DNA from: Galbitalea sp036499165
Lineage (GTDB): Bacteria; Actinomycetota; Actinomycetes; Actinomycetales; Microbacteriaceae
Length of the DNA: 33,211 nucleotides
NCBI GenBank assembly: GCA_036499165.1
Contig: DASYEE010000015.1
Location: forward strand, 1-33,211
Reading direction: 5' to 3'
The translations under genes and the position numbers were made by a program. This document shows, piece by piece, positions 1-7,780 of the stretch (the stretch's first letter is position 1; each line of letters begins with the position of its first letter). The notes beneath the pieces are model-generated. The model was not told where the DNA came from. It saw only the letters and a list, made by a program, of their open reading frames with translations, and ran no database searches.

Positions 1-994
1 CGATGATCGGAAGACCCGTCATCGAACCCGCGCCAAGCTCGTCGGAGAGCTTCGCGCAACGCTCGAGCAGACGGGAGTGCAGGTAGAAGACGTCACCCGG
101 GTATGCCTCGCGTCCCGGTGGGCGACGCAGCAGCAGGGAGACGGCACGGTAGGCCTCTGCCTGCTTCGACAGGTCGTCGAAGATGATGAGGACGTGCTTG
201 CTGTCGTACATCCAGTGCTGGCCGATGGCAGAACCGGTGTACGGCGCGAGGTACTTGAAGCCGGCGGCATCCGAGGCTGGCGACGCCACGATCGTCGTGT
301 ACTCCATGGCACCGGCGTCTTCGAGCGCGCCCTTGATGCTCGCGATCGTCGAGCCCTTCTGGCCGATGGCGACGTAGATGCAGCGAACCTGCTTGTTCGG
401 GTCGCCCGTTGCCCAGTTGGCCTTCTGGTTGATGATCGTGTCGACGGCGATCGCCGTCTTGCCTGTCTGGCGGTCACCGATGATGAGCTGGCGCTGGCCG
501 CGACCAACCGGGATCATGGCGTCAATCGCCTTGATGCCGGTCTGCATCGGCTCCTTGACGCTCTGGCGCTGCATGACGCCTGGCGCCTGCAGCTCGAGAG
601 CGCGACGGCCGACCGTCTCGATGGCACCGAGTCCATCGATCGGGTTGCCAAGCGGGTCGACGACGCGACCAAGGTAGCCGTCACCGACACCGACCGAGAG
701 AACCTCGCCCGTACGGGTGACTTCCTGGCCCTCATCGATGCCGGCGAACTCGCCGAGCACGATGACACCGATCTTCGACTCCTCGAGGTTCAGCGCGAGG
801 CCGAGCGTGCCGTCAGCGAAACGCACCAGCTCGTTGGCCATCACACCGGGCAGTCCCTCGACGTGCGCGATGCCGTCTGCGGCATCCGTCACGTATCCGA
901 CCTCATTCGTCGTCGACTTGCCAGGCTCGTACGCCTTGACGAAGTCCTTCAGCGCGTCGCGGATCGCGTCCGGGCTGATGGTGATGTCTGCCAT
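1..994 (-). CDS. atpA: ATP synthase F1 subunit alpha (3' end cut by window)
   Basis: Regulatory and nucleotide-binding alpha subunit of the F1 head of the cytoplasmic-face ATP synthase. The first 331 codons are present; the C-terminal part lies beyond the left edge. The N-terminus MADITISPDAIRD is typical. The Walker A motif GDRQTGKT lies near residues 174-181, and the Walker B strand reads HVLIIFDD. The ATG at 992-994 is preceded by AAAGGA about 6 nt upstream, which fixes the start. It is the most promoter-distal visible gene of the atp operon, 48 nt after atpH. Family assignment is certain. Confidence 0.97.
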   Translation of the reverse strand, partial: MADITISPDAIRDALKDFVKAYEPGKSTTNEVGYVTDAADGIAHVEGLPGVMANELVRFADGTLGLALNLEESKIGVIVLGEFAGIDEGQEVTRTGEVLSVGVGDGYLGRVVDPLGNPIDGLGAIETVGRRALELQAPGVMQRQSVKEPMQTGIKAIDAMIPVGRGQRQLIIGDRQTGKTAIAVDTIINQKANWATGDPNKQVRCIYVAIGQKGSTIASIKGALEDAGAMEYTTIVASPASDAAGFKYLAPYTGSAIGQHWMYDSKHVLIIFDDLSKQAEAYRAVSLLLRRPPGREAYPGDVFYLHSRLLERCAKLSDELGAGSMTGLPII

Positions 995-1042
995 GTTGTT
1001 CCTTTACTCGTGAAAAACCGTGGTTGTCGATGCTCGCCGGGA

Positions 1043-1834
1043 CTAGCCTGCGAGTCGGAGTCTGAGGTCTGCGAGGCGCCTCGCGACGCTTCCATCGGTG
1101 ACATCGTCACCGACCTGCACGCGGATGCCGCCGACGATCGACGGGTCGATCACCTGCTGCATCCTGATGTCGCGGCCGTACTGGGCCGTGAGCGCTGCGG
1201 TCAGCCGGGTGAGCTGCGCCGCTGTGAGCGGCTGTGCCACCGTGACTGTCGCGACGGCCAGGTTGGCCTGGTCGGCGACAACGGCCGTCGCGAAGCGAAT
1301 GAGCTCGCCGATCCGGCGGCCCTGGGGGCGAACGATCAGCGCCTCAAGAATCGCGACCGTCTGCTTGCTTGCCTTGCCGTCGAGCAGCGCGTGGATGATC
1401 GAGACCTTGCCGTCGATCATGCCGAGCTTGCTGCCGAGAGCCAGTTCGAGCTCCGGGTCGGAGGCGACGGCACGCGAGAACGCGAACAGTTCGTCTTCGA
1501 TCGAGACGCTCTTGGGAGCGGATGTCGCCATCGCACGGATGCCCAGCTCTTCAATGCCGGAAATGACATCCGCCTCGTTCGACCAGCGCTCGGTCGAAAT
1601 CGTCTCGAGCACGGCGCGCGCAACGGGACCGTAGCCAGCGAAGACCGCATCGACGATGCTCTTACGGTTCGATGCCTCTGCCGTGTCGTCCGCAATGGCC
1701 GCAGCCAGCTGCTGCGAACCGTCGACAACGAGCGCGGCAGCGAACAGCTGCTCACCCGCGGTGATGTCGACCTTGGCCTGCGCGTTCAGCGCCTGCACCG
1801 AGTGCGCGAGCGCTCCCCTGGTTGCGGAACCCAT
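1043..1834 (-). CDS. atpH: ATP synthase F1 subunit delta
   Basis: Delta subunit, part of the peripheral stalk linking the b subunit to the top of the alpha3beta3 head. The 263 residues match the long actinobacterial form. The N-terminal helical domain (MGSATRGALAHSVQALN) is followed by the C-terminal OSCP-type region, including RMQQVIDPSIVGGIRVQVGD near residues 225-244. The start is supported by a GAGG about 8 nt upstream, lying within the end of atpF; only 5 nt separate it from the atpF stop, implying translational coupling. Confidence 0.96.
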   Translation of the reverse strand: MGSATRGALAHSVQALNAQAKVDITAGEQLFAAALVVDGSQQLAAAIADDTAEASNRKSIVDAVFAGYGPVARAVLETISTERWSNEADVISGIEELGIRAMATSAPKSVSIEDELFAFSRAVASDPELELALGSKLGMIDGKVSIIHALLDGKASKQTVAILEALIVRPQGRRIGELIRFATAVVADQANLAVATVTVAQPLTAAQLTRLTAALTAQYGRDIRMQQVIDPSIVGGIRVQVGDDVTDGSVARRLADLRLRLAG

Positions 1835-1839
1835 TGCTG

Positions 1840-2397
1840 CTACCTCTTCGCTGCTTCGTGTGCGCGGTCTGCGGCTTCGAGATCGGCGATGAACCGGTCG
1901 ACGATCGCCGTCGCCTTCTCGTCGTCGCTCAGCGATTCACCGATGACGCCTGATGCGAGATCGATCGCGAGCGACCCGACCTCGGTGCGCAGCGACACAA
2001 GTGCGCTCTGGCGCTCTGCCTCGATCTGTGATTGCGCGTTCGAGACGATGCGCGCGGCGTCTGCCTGGGCCTGCTCAACGAGCTCTGCCCTGATGCGCTT
2101 CGCGTCGTCGCGAGCCTGCTCGCGGATGCGCCCGGCCTCAGCCCGCGCCTCGGCCAGCTGGGCGTTGTAACGCTCGAGCGCTTCCTGCGCGCCTGCCTGC
2201 GCCTCTTCTGCCCGCTTCAGGCCGCCCTCGATGAGGTCGGCTCGAGCGTCGAGCATCGTGTTCAGTCGCGGGAGCACCTTCCAGATGAAGATGACAAGCA
2301 CGACGAGGAACACGAACCCGCCATAGATCAGGTCGGGCACCTGGGGAATCAGCGGATTAGAGTCCGCCGTCTTCACGGTGAGAAATGCGTGGTGCAT
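1840..2397 (-). CDS. atpF: ATP synthase Fo subunit b
   Basis: Subunit b of the peripheral stalk. One N-terminal membrane helix (about residues 24-42, GGFVFLVVLVIFIWKVLP) is followed by a long charged, Ala-rich amphipathic helix that forms the stalk dimer. Two in-frame ATGs lie close together at 2403 and 2397. AAGGAG (plus-strand 2404-2409) directly abuts the first but is 6 nt from the second, so I take the second, giving 185 residues starting MHHAFLTV. It lies between atpE and atpH in the usual operon order. Confidence 0.95.
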   Translation of the reverse strand: MHHAFLTVKTADSNPLIPQVPDLIYGGFVFLVVLVIFIWKVLPRLNTMLDARADLIEGGLKRAEEAQAGAQEALERYNAQLAEARAEAGRIREQARDDAKRIRAELVEQAQADAARIVSNAQSQIEAERQSALVSLRTEVGSLAIDLASGVIGESLSDDEKATAIVDRFIADLEAADRAHEAAKR

Positions 2398-2427
2398 TTC
2401 CATCTCCTTGAGAATCGTCAGTGCTGG

Positions 2428-2661
2428 TTACGGGGCCGGGAACGGGATGTACGCAACACCGACCGCGATGAAGGCGAGTGCCTCAGTCAGAGCGATACCG
2501 AGGAACATCAGGGTCTGGAGACGACCCTGCAGTTCTGGCTGGCGTGCGACGGACTCGATCGTCTTTCCGACGATGATGCCGACGCCGATACCGGAGCCGA
2601 TAGCGGCGAGTCCGAACGCGAGCGGCGCGAGCTGGCCGACGACGTCAATTCCTGTAGCCAT
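2428..2661 (-). CDS. atpE: ATP synthase Fo subunit c
   Basis: Proteolipid of the rotating c-ring that carries protons through Fo. It is 77 residues with two membrane helices. The first has the glycine motif GSGIGVG (residues 22-28), the cytoplasmic loop is RQPE (40-43), and the proton-binding carboxylate is Glu60 in GIALTEALAF. A longer reading adds 15 residues upstream, but the ATG at 2661 has AAAGGA about 8 nt upstream and gives the family's normal length. Lys or Arg residues of a sodium-type c-ring were not assessed; proton use is assumed. Confidence 0.97.
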   Translation of the reverse strand: MATGIDVVGQLAPLAFGLAAIGSGIGVGIIVGKTIESVARQPELQGRLQTLMFLGIALTEALAFIAVGVAYIPFPAP

Positions 2662-2721
2662 TGGTGTTTTCCTTTCGAGGGTGGTGATATCCGCTGCCCA
2701 CGGCAAGCGGTGGTTAGTGGA

Positions 2722-3558
2722 TCAGTGCTCGTCTGCCAGCGCCAGCTGGATGTAGATGGCACCAAGGATTGCGATGACGTAGGCCTGCAGCAGGGCTACG
2801 AACAACTCAAGTGCGAAGAAGACAACGCCGAAGGCGAATGTCCCGATACCGAGAAGACCGAGCGGCTGGCCATTCGTAAAGATCAGCGTGATGAAGAAGA
2901 ACTGCGTAGCGGCCCAGCACAGCGCAAGCAGCATGTGCCCGGCGACCAGGTTCATCAGGAGTCGAAGCGTGAGGGAGATGGGCCGAACGATGAACGTCGA
3001 CACGAACTCGACCGGAGTCAGAAGGATGTACAGCGGCCACGGCACACCGGGCGGGAACAACGCGTTCTTGAGGAACCCGCCGGCGCCATGCCGCTTGATG
3101 CCCGCGTAGATAAACACCACGTAAAGCACGATCGTTTCGATCAGCGGAATACCGATGATCGATGTCCCGGCGATCTGCGCGCCAGGGATGATGCCGGTCA
3201 GGTTCATCGCCACCGTCACGAAGAACACCGTCATCAGGATCGGCATGAAGCGGCGACCGTCCTTCTCGCCCAGGGTGTCGATGACAATGCTCTGGCGAGG
3301 GAAGCCCAGGATCGCCTCCGTGACGGCCTGTCCGCGACTTGGCACGATCTTCAGACGGCGGGTGCCAAGAAGCAACCAGAGTGCAAGCAGCACGAGGACA
3401 ACGAGCCGAATGAGTTCGATGCGGTTGAGCGCGAACGGTGTTCCGGCGAACAACACTGCCGGAGGGAAGAAATCGTCGATTGAAGGCGGGTTGAAACCGC
3501 TGCCTGCGTTGTCGGCAGCGACAGACAGGAGTGAACTGGGAAGAATGGAGGTGAGCAG
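2722..3558 (-). CDS. atpB: ATP synthase Fo subunit a (probable CUG start)
   Basis: Subunit a forms the two proton half-channels against the c-ring. The essential arginine is Arg199 in LTLRLLMNLVAGH, and further membrane helices follow to the C-terminus LALADEH. A GTG at 3456 is the only standard start, but the frame continues upstream with family-like coding sequence (FNPPSIDDFFPPAVLFAGTPF) that would be lost. Upstream of that an in-frame TAA lies at 3562-3564. Between them, a CTG at 3556-3558 sits exactly 6 nt after AGGAG, so initiation at CUG is the best fit, giving 278 residues. No ATG, GTG or TTG lies in that interval. Confidence 0.9.
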   Translation of the reverse strand: MLTSILPSSLLSVAADNAGSGFNPPSIDDFFPPAVLFAGTPFALNRIELIRLVVLVLLALWLLLGTRRLKIVPSRGQAVTEAILGFPRQSIVIDTLGEKDGRRFMPILMTVFFVTVAMNLTGIIPGAQIAGTSIIGIPLIETIVLYVVFIYAGIKRHGAGGFLKNALFPPGVPWPLYILLTPVEFVSTFIVRPISLTLRLLMNLVAGHMLLALCWAATQFFFITLIFTNGQPLGLLGIGTFAFGVVFFALELFVALLQAYVIAILGAIYIQLALADEH

Positions 3559-3619
3559 TGCTTACTCCTGAATCGGGGCGCAGCGCGCGGCGTTCAAAGG
3601 ACGAGGTATCTCAACCCTA

Positions 3620-4084
3620 TCAAGAATTGTCGGGTGTTTTCTCAGGTCGTACCGCGTTCTCGCCCGGCAGCGACGCATCCGTGTAGGGCACCCGCCCGAG
3701 CTGCAAGGCCAGGACGTCGACAACAAGAGTGCCGAGCACCGCAGCGATGATCGTGAATCCGAACACGGTCGGGTTGAGCCATGAGACGCCGCGCAACGAG
3801 ATGACCAAAACCAGGAATACGACGAACTTCAGGATGAACGTGCCGAGGATGATCCCGTAGTAGACGGCGATGCCCTCAGGCAGCTTCGCCACCCTCGAGG
3901 CGACGACAAAGCTGCCAGCCGTCAGGCTCATGAAGATCGCGGTGACCAGTCCCCCGACGAGACCGGCGACCAGACCGGGAGTTCCGGCCACGAGCAGGCC
4001 GATGATGCCAGCGACGATCGCAACGGCAACCGCGAGAATGATTCCGTAGCGCAGGGCCCTCGTGAGGATGGTTCCGCCGGTCAT
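3620..4084 (-). CDS. AtpI-like small integral membrane protein
   Basis: A 154-residue protein with four predicted membrane helices (about 13-33, 36-58, 73-97, 104-128) and a short charged C-terminal tail. It sits between the wecA-like gene and atpB, the place held by the small Rv1303-like protein in mycobacteria. AtpI-type proteins are thought to help c-ring assembly or ion supply, but no residue here proves that role. It overlaps the upstream gene by 4 nt (ATGA), so the two are translationally coupled. About 60 nt separate it from the atpB start and no terminator is visible there. Confidence 0.8.
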   Translation of the reverse strand: MTGGTILTRALRYGIILAVAVAIVAGIIGLLVAGTPGLVAGLVGGLVTAIFMSLTAGSFVVASRVAKLPEGIAVYYGIILGTFILKFVVFLVLVISLRGVSWLNPTVFGFTIIAAVLGTLVVDVLALQLGRVPYTDASLPGENAVRPEKTPDNS

Positions 4085-5352
4085 GATGAGGCTTCCTTCT
4101 TCTGGAGCCGAGCCAGAGCGACCTCGGCTTCGAGCGTTGACGCCTGCTGGCCCGACTCCTCGGACGCGGCATCGAGCGGATCGAGGACGGCAACCGCAAC
4201 GGCCGCCGCATCTTCAGTGCCAGCCAGCTGGGCTGCGCTCTCGATGCGCTTACGCCGCGAGAGCGGTGCAAGGGTGAACGCTGTGGTGATGACGAGGCCG
4301 ACGAAGATGAACGCGAGCGAAGCCCACCACGGCATGAACAGGAAGCTCAGCACTCCGACCGATGCGACAGCGGTCCACGCGTAGAAAATCAGGACGGCGT
4401 GGAGGTGTGAGTGCCCCATGTCGAGCAGGCGGTGATGAAGGTGCTTGCGGTCGGCGCTGAACGGAGATTTTCCTGCCCGCAGGCGCCGGAGCACGGCAAG
4501 CCCGAAATCGAGCATGGGAACAACGAGAATGGCGATCGGCAGGATCACGGGGATGTACCCGGCGAGCACGTCGCTGTGGCCGATCTGGCCGCCCTGCACC
4601 CTCAGCGGGTCTATTGCTCCCGTCACGCTGATGCCCGACACCGCCATGAGCAGCCCGACGAGCAGTGCGCCGGCATCGCCCATGAACATCTTCGCGGGAT
4701 GGAAGTTGGTCGGCAGGAAGCCGATGCAGGCGCCGATGAGGATTGTCGTTATCAGCGCCGCGAGGTTGAAGTAGTCGAGATTCCCACCGGACTGCTGCAG
4801 GTAGGTGTAGATGAAAAAGACACCGTTGGCGATGATCGCGACACCCGCGACCAGGCCATCAAGGCCGTCGATGAAATTCACCGCATTCATCACGAGGACG
4901 ACCACGAGAACCGTGTACAGCAAGGAGTTGAACGACGAGAACACGACGATGCCGCCGAATGGCAGGTTCTGCACCTGGGTTCCCCCGAATGCCAGGACGC
5001 CCGCCGCGATGATCTGCCCTGCGAGCTTCGTGACCCAGTCGAGATCCCAGATGTCGTCGATGACGCCGATGACGACGACGATCAGCGCCGCAAGCAGAAT
5101 GGTGAGCAGCTGGGTCGAATCGGAGAACACCGCCCGCAGCTGGGGTACGAGCGCCGCGGCACCGAATGCGGCGAGCACGCCGAAGAACATGGCAACCCCA
5201 CCGAGCCGCGGCGTCGGCCTCGTGTGCACGTCGCGCGACCGGATCTTCGGGTACAACCGGTAGCGCCTGCTCAGCCGCAGGATGACCAGCGAAAGAACCC
5301 AGGTGACCGCTGCGGCCACCGCCGTGACGAACAGGTAGAAGACTATTCGCAT
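4081..5352 (-). CDS. wecA: WecA/MraY-family polyprenyl-phosphate sugar-1-phosphate transferase
   Basis: Integral membrane enzyme of the MraY/WecA family, which moves a sugar-1-phosphate (usually GlcNAc-1-P) from a UDP-sugar to undecaprenyl or decaprenyl phosphate to begin cell-wall polymer synthesis. Visible signatures are the Asp pair DD (residues 99-100), NFIDGLDG (159-166), FMGDAG (223-228) and the cytoplasmic HLHHRLL (304-310). About eleven membrane segments are expected. At 423 residues it has an extra Ala/Glu-rich cytoplasmic tail after about residue 365. The start overlaps the end of the sua5 gene by 10 nt. In M. tuberculosis the equivalent gene is called rfe or wecA. Confidence 0.88.
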   Translation of the reverse strand: MRIVFYLFVTAVAAAVTWVLSLVILRLSRRYRLYPKIRSRDVHTRPTPRLGGVAMFFGVLAAFGAAALVPQLRAVFSDSTQLLTILLAALIVVVIGVIDDIWDLDWVTKLAGQIIAAGVLAFGGTQVQNLPFGGIVVFSSFNSLLYTVLVVVLVMNAVNFIDGLDGLVAGVAIIANGVFFIYTYLQQSGGNLDYFNLAALITTILIGACIGFLPTNFHPAKMFMGDAGALLVGLLMAVSGISVTGAIDPLRVQGGQIGHSDVLAGYIPVILPIAILVVPMLDFGLAVLRRLRAGKSPFSADRKHLHHRLLDMGHSHLHAVLIFYAWTAVASVGVLSFLFMPWWASLAFIFVGLVITTAFTLAPLSRRKRIESAAQLAGTEDAAAVAVAVLDPLDAASEESGQQASTLEAEVALARLQKKEASS

Positions 5353-6020
5353 CGAGCGGCCCCAACCACGTCGATGATTGCCTGGTCGCTGATGACGCCG
5401 TGTCGCACGATGCGCAGGCGACCGTCGGCGCGGACGAGACCGGTCGCATCCACGATCGTCGACCCAGGATCCGGTGCGCCGTCGTGCTCCTGGCCGACCT
5501 TGCCATCGTCGAGGTACACGGCAACGCTGTCGACGAGCGCCGCGACCGCCTCCCCTGCCGTCGTGGCCGCGGGCTCCCCCGTCCGATTCGCGCTCGACAC
5601 CGCGAGCGGCCCGGTCTCCTCGAGAAGTTCGAGGGCGACGGAATTGGCTGGCATCCGCACCGCTACGGTGCCGTTCGTCTCGCCGAGATCCCAGGCGAGC
5701 GAGGTGCGGGCGGGCAGGATGATCGTCAGCCCACCCGGCCAGAACGCGGCGACGAGATCCCGGACCTCTGATGGCACTGTCTCGGCCAGCGCGTCGAGGG
5801 TTGCGACGCTCGGAACGAGCACGGGCGGGGGCGACTGGCGACCGCGACCCTTCGCATCCAGCAGCGCCTGCACGGCTGATGGCGAGAAGGCGTCAGCCGC
5901 AACGCCATAGACCGTGTCGGTCGGAATGACGACGAGTTCTCCCCTGCCGATCGCCGCACGGGCGAGGCGCATACCGGTAAGGAGCTCGGTGCTGTCCGAG
6001 CAGTGGAAGAGAGGGGCCAT
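5343..6020 (-). CDS. tsaC: L-threonylcarbamoyladenylate synthase (Sua5/YciO/YrdC family)
   Basis: Makes threonylcarbamoyl-AMP from threonine, bicarbonate and ATP for the t6A37 modification of ANN-decoding tRNAs. The motifs PTDTVYGV (33-40), KGRGRQSPP (57-65), SSANRTGEP (142-150) and STIVD (187-191) are all present. The length of 225 residues means a YrdC domain only, without the long Sua5 C-terminal domain. The ATG at 6020 has no clear Shine-Dalgarno; a TACGAT hexamer lies 9 nt upstream (6030-6035), so a very short or absent leader is possible. It heads the wecA-atp gene string and is divergent from the HAD gene. Confidence 0.92.
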   Translation of the reverse strand: MAPLFHCSDSTELLTGMRLARAAIGRGELVVIPTDTVYGVAADAFSPSAVQALLDAKGRGRQSPPPVLVPSVATLDALAETVPSEVRDLVAAFWPGGLTIILPARTSLAWDLGETNGTVAVRMPANSVALELLEETGPLAVSSANRTGEPAATTAGEAVAALVDSVAVYLDDGKVGQEHDGAPDPGSTIVDATGLVRADGRLRIVRHGVISDQAIIDVVGAARCE

Positions 6021-6064
6021 GTCTCGTACATCGTAGTCGCAGCATCCTTGGCGCTCCCTTCGAC

Positions 6065-6070
6065 TAGCGT
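6065..6070 (+). promoter_or_regulatory. Candidate -10 element of the HAD gene
   Basis: TAGCGT fits the TANNNT consensus and ends 9 nt before the GTG start at 6080; no Shine-Dalgarno lies between. No convincing -35 was seen. The opposite-strand candidate TACGAT (6030-6035) would serve the divergent tsaC gene. Confidence 0.35.
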
Positions 6071-6079
6071 TGATAGTTA

Positions 6080-6697
6080 GTGGACCTTTACCTCTTCGAT
6101 TTCGACAAGACGCTCTACGCGTACGACTTCAGGAAGCGCCTTCCCGCGCTCAGTCGCATGAGTGGTGTCAGCCAGTACCACCTCGCCAAGACCTGGTGGG
6201 CTGCAGGCTGGGAGGTGCGCGCCGAATTGGGCGAGTTCGGCTCGCCAGAGGGGTACCTCGAGCGATTCGCGGAGGTCACCGGCGCACGCCTGACGCTCGA
6301 CCAGTGGTGCGAGGCTCGTCACGAGGCATCCACCCCGAATCCCGGCGTTGTCGACGCGCTCCGGCGCGCATCGACGCTCGGTGAAGTGTCGCTGTTCTCG
6401 AACAACCCCCCGCCATTTCCCGCAACGCTTTCGCACATGGCGCCGGATGTCGCTGCGATCCTCGGGCCGAATGTGCTGGTCAGCTGCCAGATCGGAATCC
6501 GCAAGCCGGATCCCGCCGCCTACCGCGCCGCGCTCGACCACTATGGCGTCGCCGCAACCGATGCCTTCTTCGTGGATGACTCAGCTGCGAACATCGCCGG
6601 TGCGCGCGAGGTCGGTATCACCGCGTTCCACTACACGGCCGCAAGCGATGTGCCAGCGCTCGACGCGGCCATTGAGGCGTTCGCGCACCGCGCGTAG
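6080..6697 (+). CDS. HAD-superfamily hydrolase (phosphatase-like)
   Basis: A 205-residue haloacid-dehalogenase-type protein, probably a small-molecule phosphatase. Motif I is DFDKT (residues 7-11, nucleophile Asp7 and acid/base Asp9), motif II is the Ser107 of FSNN, motif III is Lys142 in RKPDP, and motif IV is Asp166-Asp167 in FFVDDS. A helical cap lies between motifs I and II (residues 15-85). The substrate cannot be read from the sequence. The start is GTG, as the DxDxT motif begins only seven residues in and no ribosome binding site precedes it. It stands divergent from tsaC and ahead of the ABC exporter genes. Confidence 0.85.
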   Translation: MDLYLFDFDKTLYAYDFRKRLPALSRMSGVSQYHLAKTWWAAGWEVRAELGEFGSPEGYLERFAEVTGARLTLDQWCEARHEASTPNPGVVDALRRASTLGEVSLFSNNPPPFPATLSHMAPDVAAILGPNVLVSCQIGIRKPDPAAYRAALDHYGVAATDAFFVDDSAANIAGAREVGITAFHYTAASDVPALDAAIEAFAHRA

Positions 6698-6720
6698 CCT
6701 GCCGACTCTCACGTCGGGTG

Positions 6721-6756
6721 TTGACGCGTTTCGGTTAACTGTGTACGGTCTACACA
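6721..6756 (+). promoter_or_regulatory. Promoter with overlapping palindromic operator for the ABC exporter operon
   Basis: TTGACG (6721-6726), a 17-bp spacer and TACGGT (6744-6749) make a good housekeeping-type promoter. A perfect inverted repeat, TGTGTA-CGGTC-TACACA (6740-6756), covers the -10 element. An imperfect copy, TGTGCA-TCG-TACACA, lies at 6778-6792, upstream of the ribosome binding site. This is the layout of a site where a TetR-type repressor would block RNA polymerase; the TetR gene at 8680 is the obvious candidate partner, by inference only. Confidence 0.7.
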
Positions 6757-6814
6757 TTGCGTATCTCATACACGTGATGTGCATCGTACACAGAACCGAA
6801 ACGAAGGGACCACG

Positions 6815-7780
6815 ATGATCAATCCAGAATCCGTCATCACGGCGCGCGGGCTTCGCAAGTCCTACCGCGCGACAACAGTGCTCGACGGCGTCGACCTTGA
6901 CGTCGGTCGCGGCGAGATCTTCGCCATGCTCGGGCAGAACGGCGCAGGCAAGACGACCACGGTGAACATCCTGACCACGCTCATCAAGCCGGATGCGGGG
7001 ACGGCCGCGATCGACGGCTTCGACGTCGTGCGGGATGCAGCCAACGCCCGCGGAGCGCTTAGTCTTACCGGCCAGTTCGCGGCGGTCGATCCGTTCCAGA
7101 CAGGAGCGGAGAACCTGGCCATGATGGCCAATCTCGCCCATCTCGACCGCAGGGACGCCCGCAGGCGCATCACCGAGCTGCTCGCGCGATTCGACCTCGG
7201 GGCAGCAGCCTCGCGCCGTGCCGGAACATACTCCGGAGGCATGCGGCGACGGCTCGACCTCGCGATCAGCCTGCTGGCATCACCGCCCGTCGTCTTCCTC
7301 GACGAGCCGACGACGGGGCTCGATCCGAGATCGAGGAGCCAGCTGTGGTCGGTCGTGCGCGACCTCGCGACGGATGGCACGACGATCTTCCTGACGACTC
7401 AGTACTTGGAGGAGGCGGACCAACTCGCGGATACGATCGCCGTGCTGAACGCCGGGCGAATCGTCGCCACCGGCACAGCTTCCCAATTGAAGTCCGGGCT
7501 GAAGGGCGATCGGGTCGAACTGACCCTCGACGGGCCCACCGCCTACCGTTCCGCGCTCGAGATCGACTTCGGCGCCGGCGCCGAATTCAATGACGAGCGC
7601 TGGTCGGTCTCCGTGCCAGCGACCAACCCCGTCGCTGTGACGCGAGACCTGCTGACGCTGGCAGACGGCAACGCCATCGCGGTGCGTGCCATCGACATCC
7701 TGAAGCCGACGCTCGACGACGTGTTTCTTCACCTGACGGGCGCAGGCGCGCCAACCACAACCGAGGAGGTCGCAGCATGA
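6815..7780 (+). CDS. DrrA-type ABC transporter ATP-binding protein
   Basis: ATPase subunit of a daunorubicin-resistance-type (DrrA) drug or lipid exporter. In its 321 residues: Walker A GQNGAGKTT (40-48), Q-loop Gln87, signature YSGGM (139-143), Walker B with VVFLDEPTTGLD (159-170), and Gln196 in place of the switch histidine (TTQYLEEAD), which is normal for this family. The C-terminal part (about 230-310) matches the usual DrrA C-terminal domain. The ATG at 6815 is chosen because AAGGGA lies 5 nt upstream; a longer in-frame GTG reading lacks a ribosome binding site. It overlaps the permease gene by 4 nt. The exported substrate is unknown. Confidence 0.92.
   Translation: MINPESVITARGLRKSYRATTVLDGVDLDVGRGEIFAMLGQNGAGKTTTVNILTTLIKPDAGTAAIDGFDVVRDAANARGALSLTGQFAAVDPFQTGAENLAMMANLAHLDRRDARRRITELLARFDLGAAASRRAGTYSGGMRRRLDLAISLLASPPVVFLDEPTTGLDPRSRSQLWSVVRDLATDGTTIFLTTQYLEEADQLADTIAVLNAGRIVATGTASQLKSGLKGDRVELTLDGPTAYRSALEIDFGAGAEFNDERWSVSVPATNPVAVTRDLLTLADGNAIAVRAIDILKPTLDDVFLHLTGAGAPTTTEEVAA

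Noticed and set aside
77..2170. Long plus-strand reading frame of 697 codons
   Set aside because: It lies antisense to atpA, atpH and atpF, which are certain; it is an open-frame shadow typical of high-GC DNA.
4411..5910. Plus-strand 499-codon frame
   Set aside because: Antisense to the wecA-like and tsaC genes, with an atypical His/Asp/Arg-rich composition.
6815..7780. Gln instead of the switch His in the ABC ATPase
   Set aside because: TTQYLEEAD is the usual sequence in DrrA-type ATPases.
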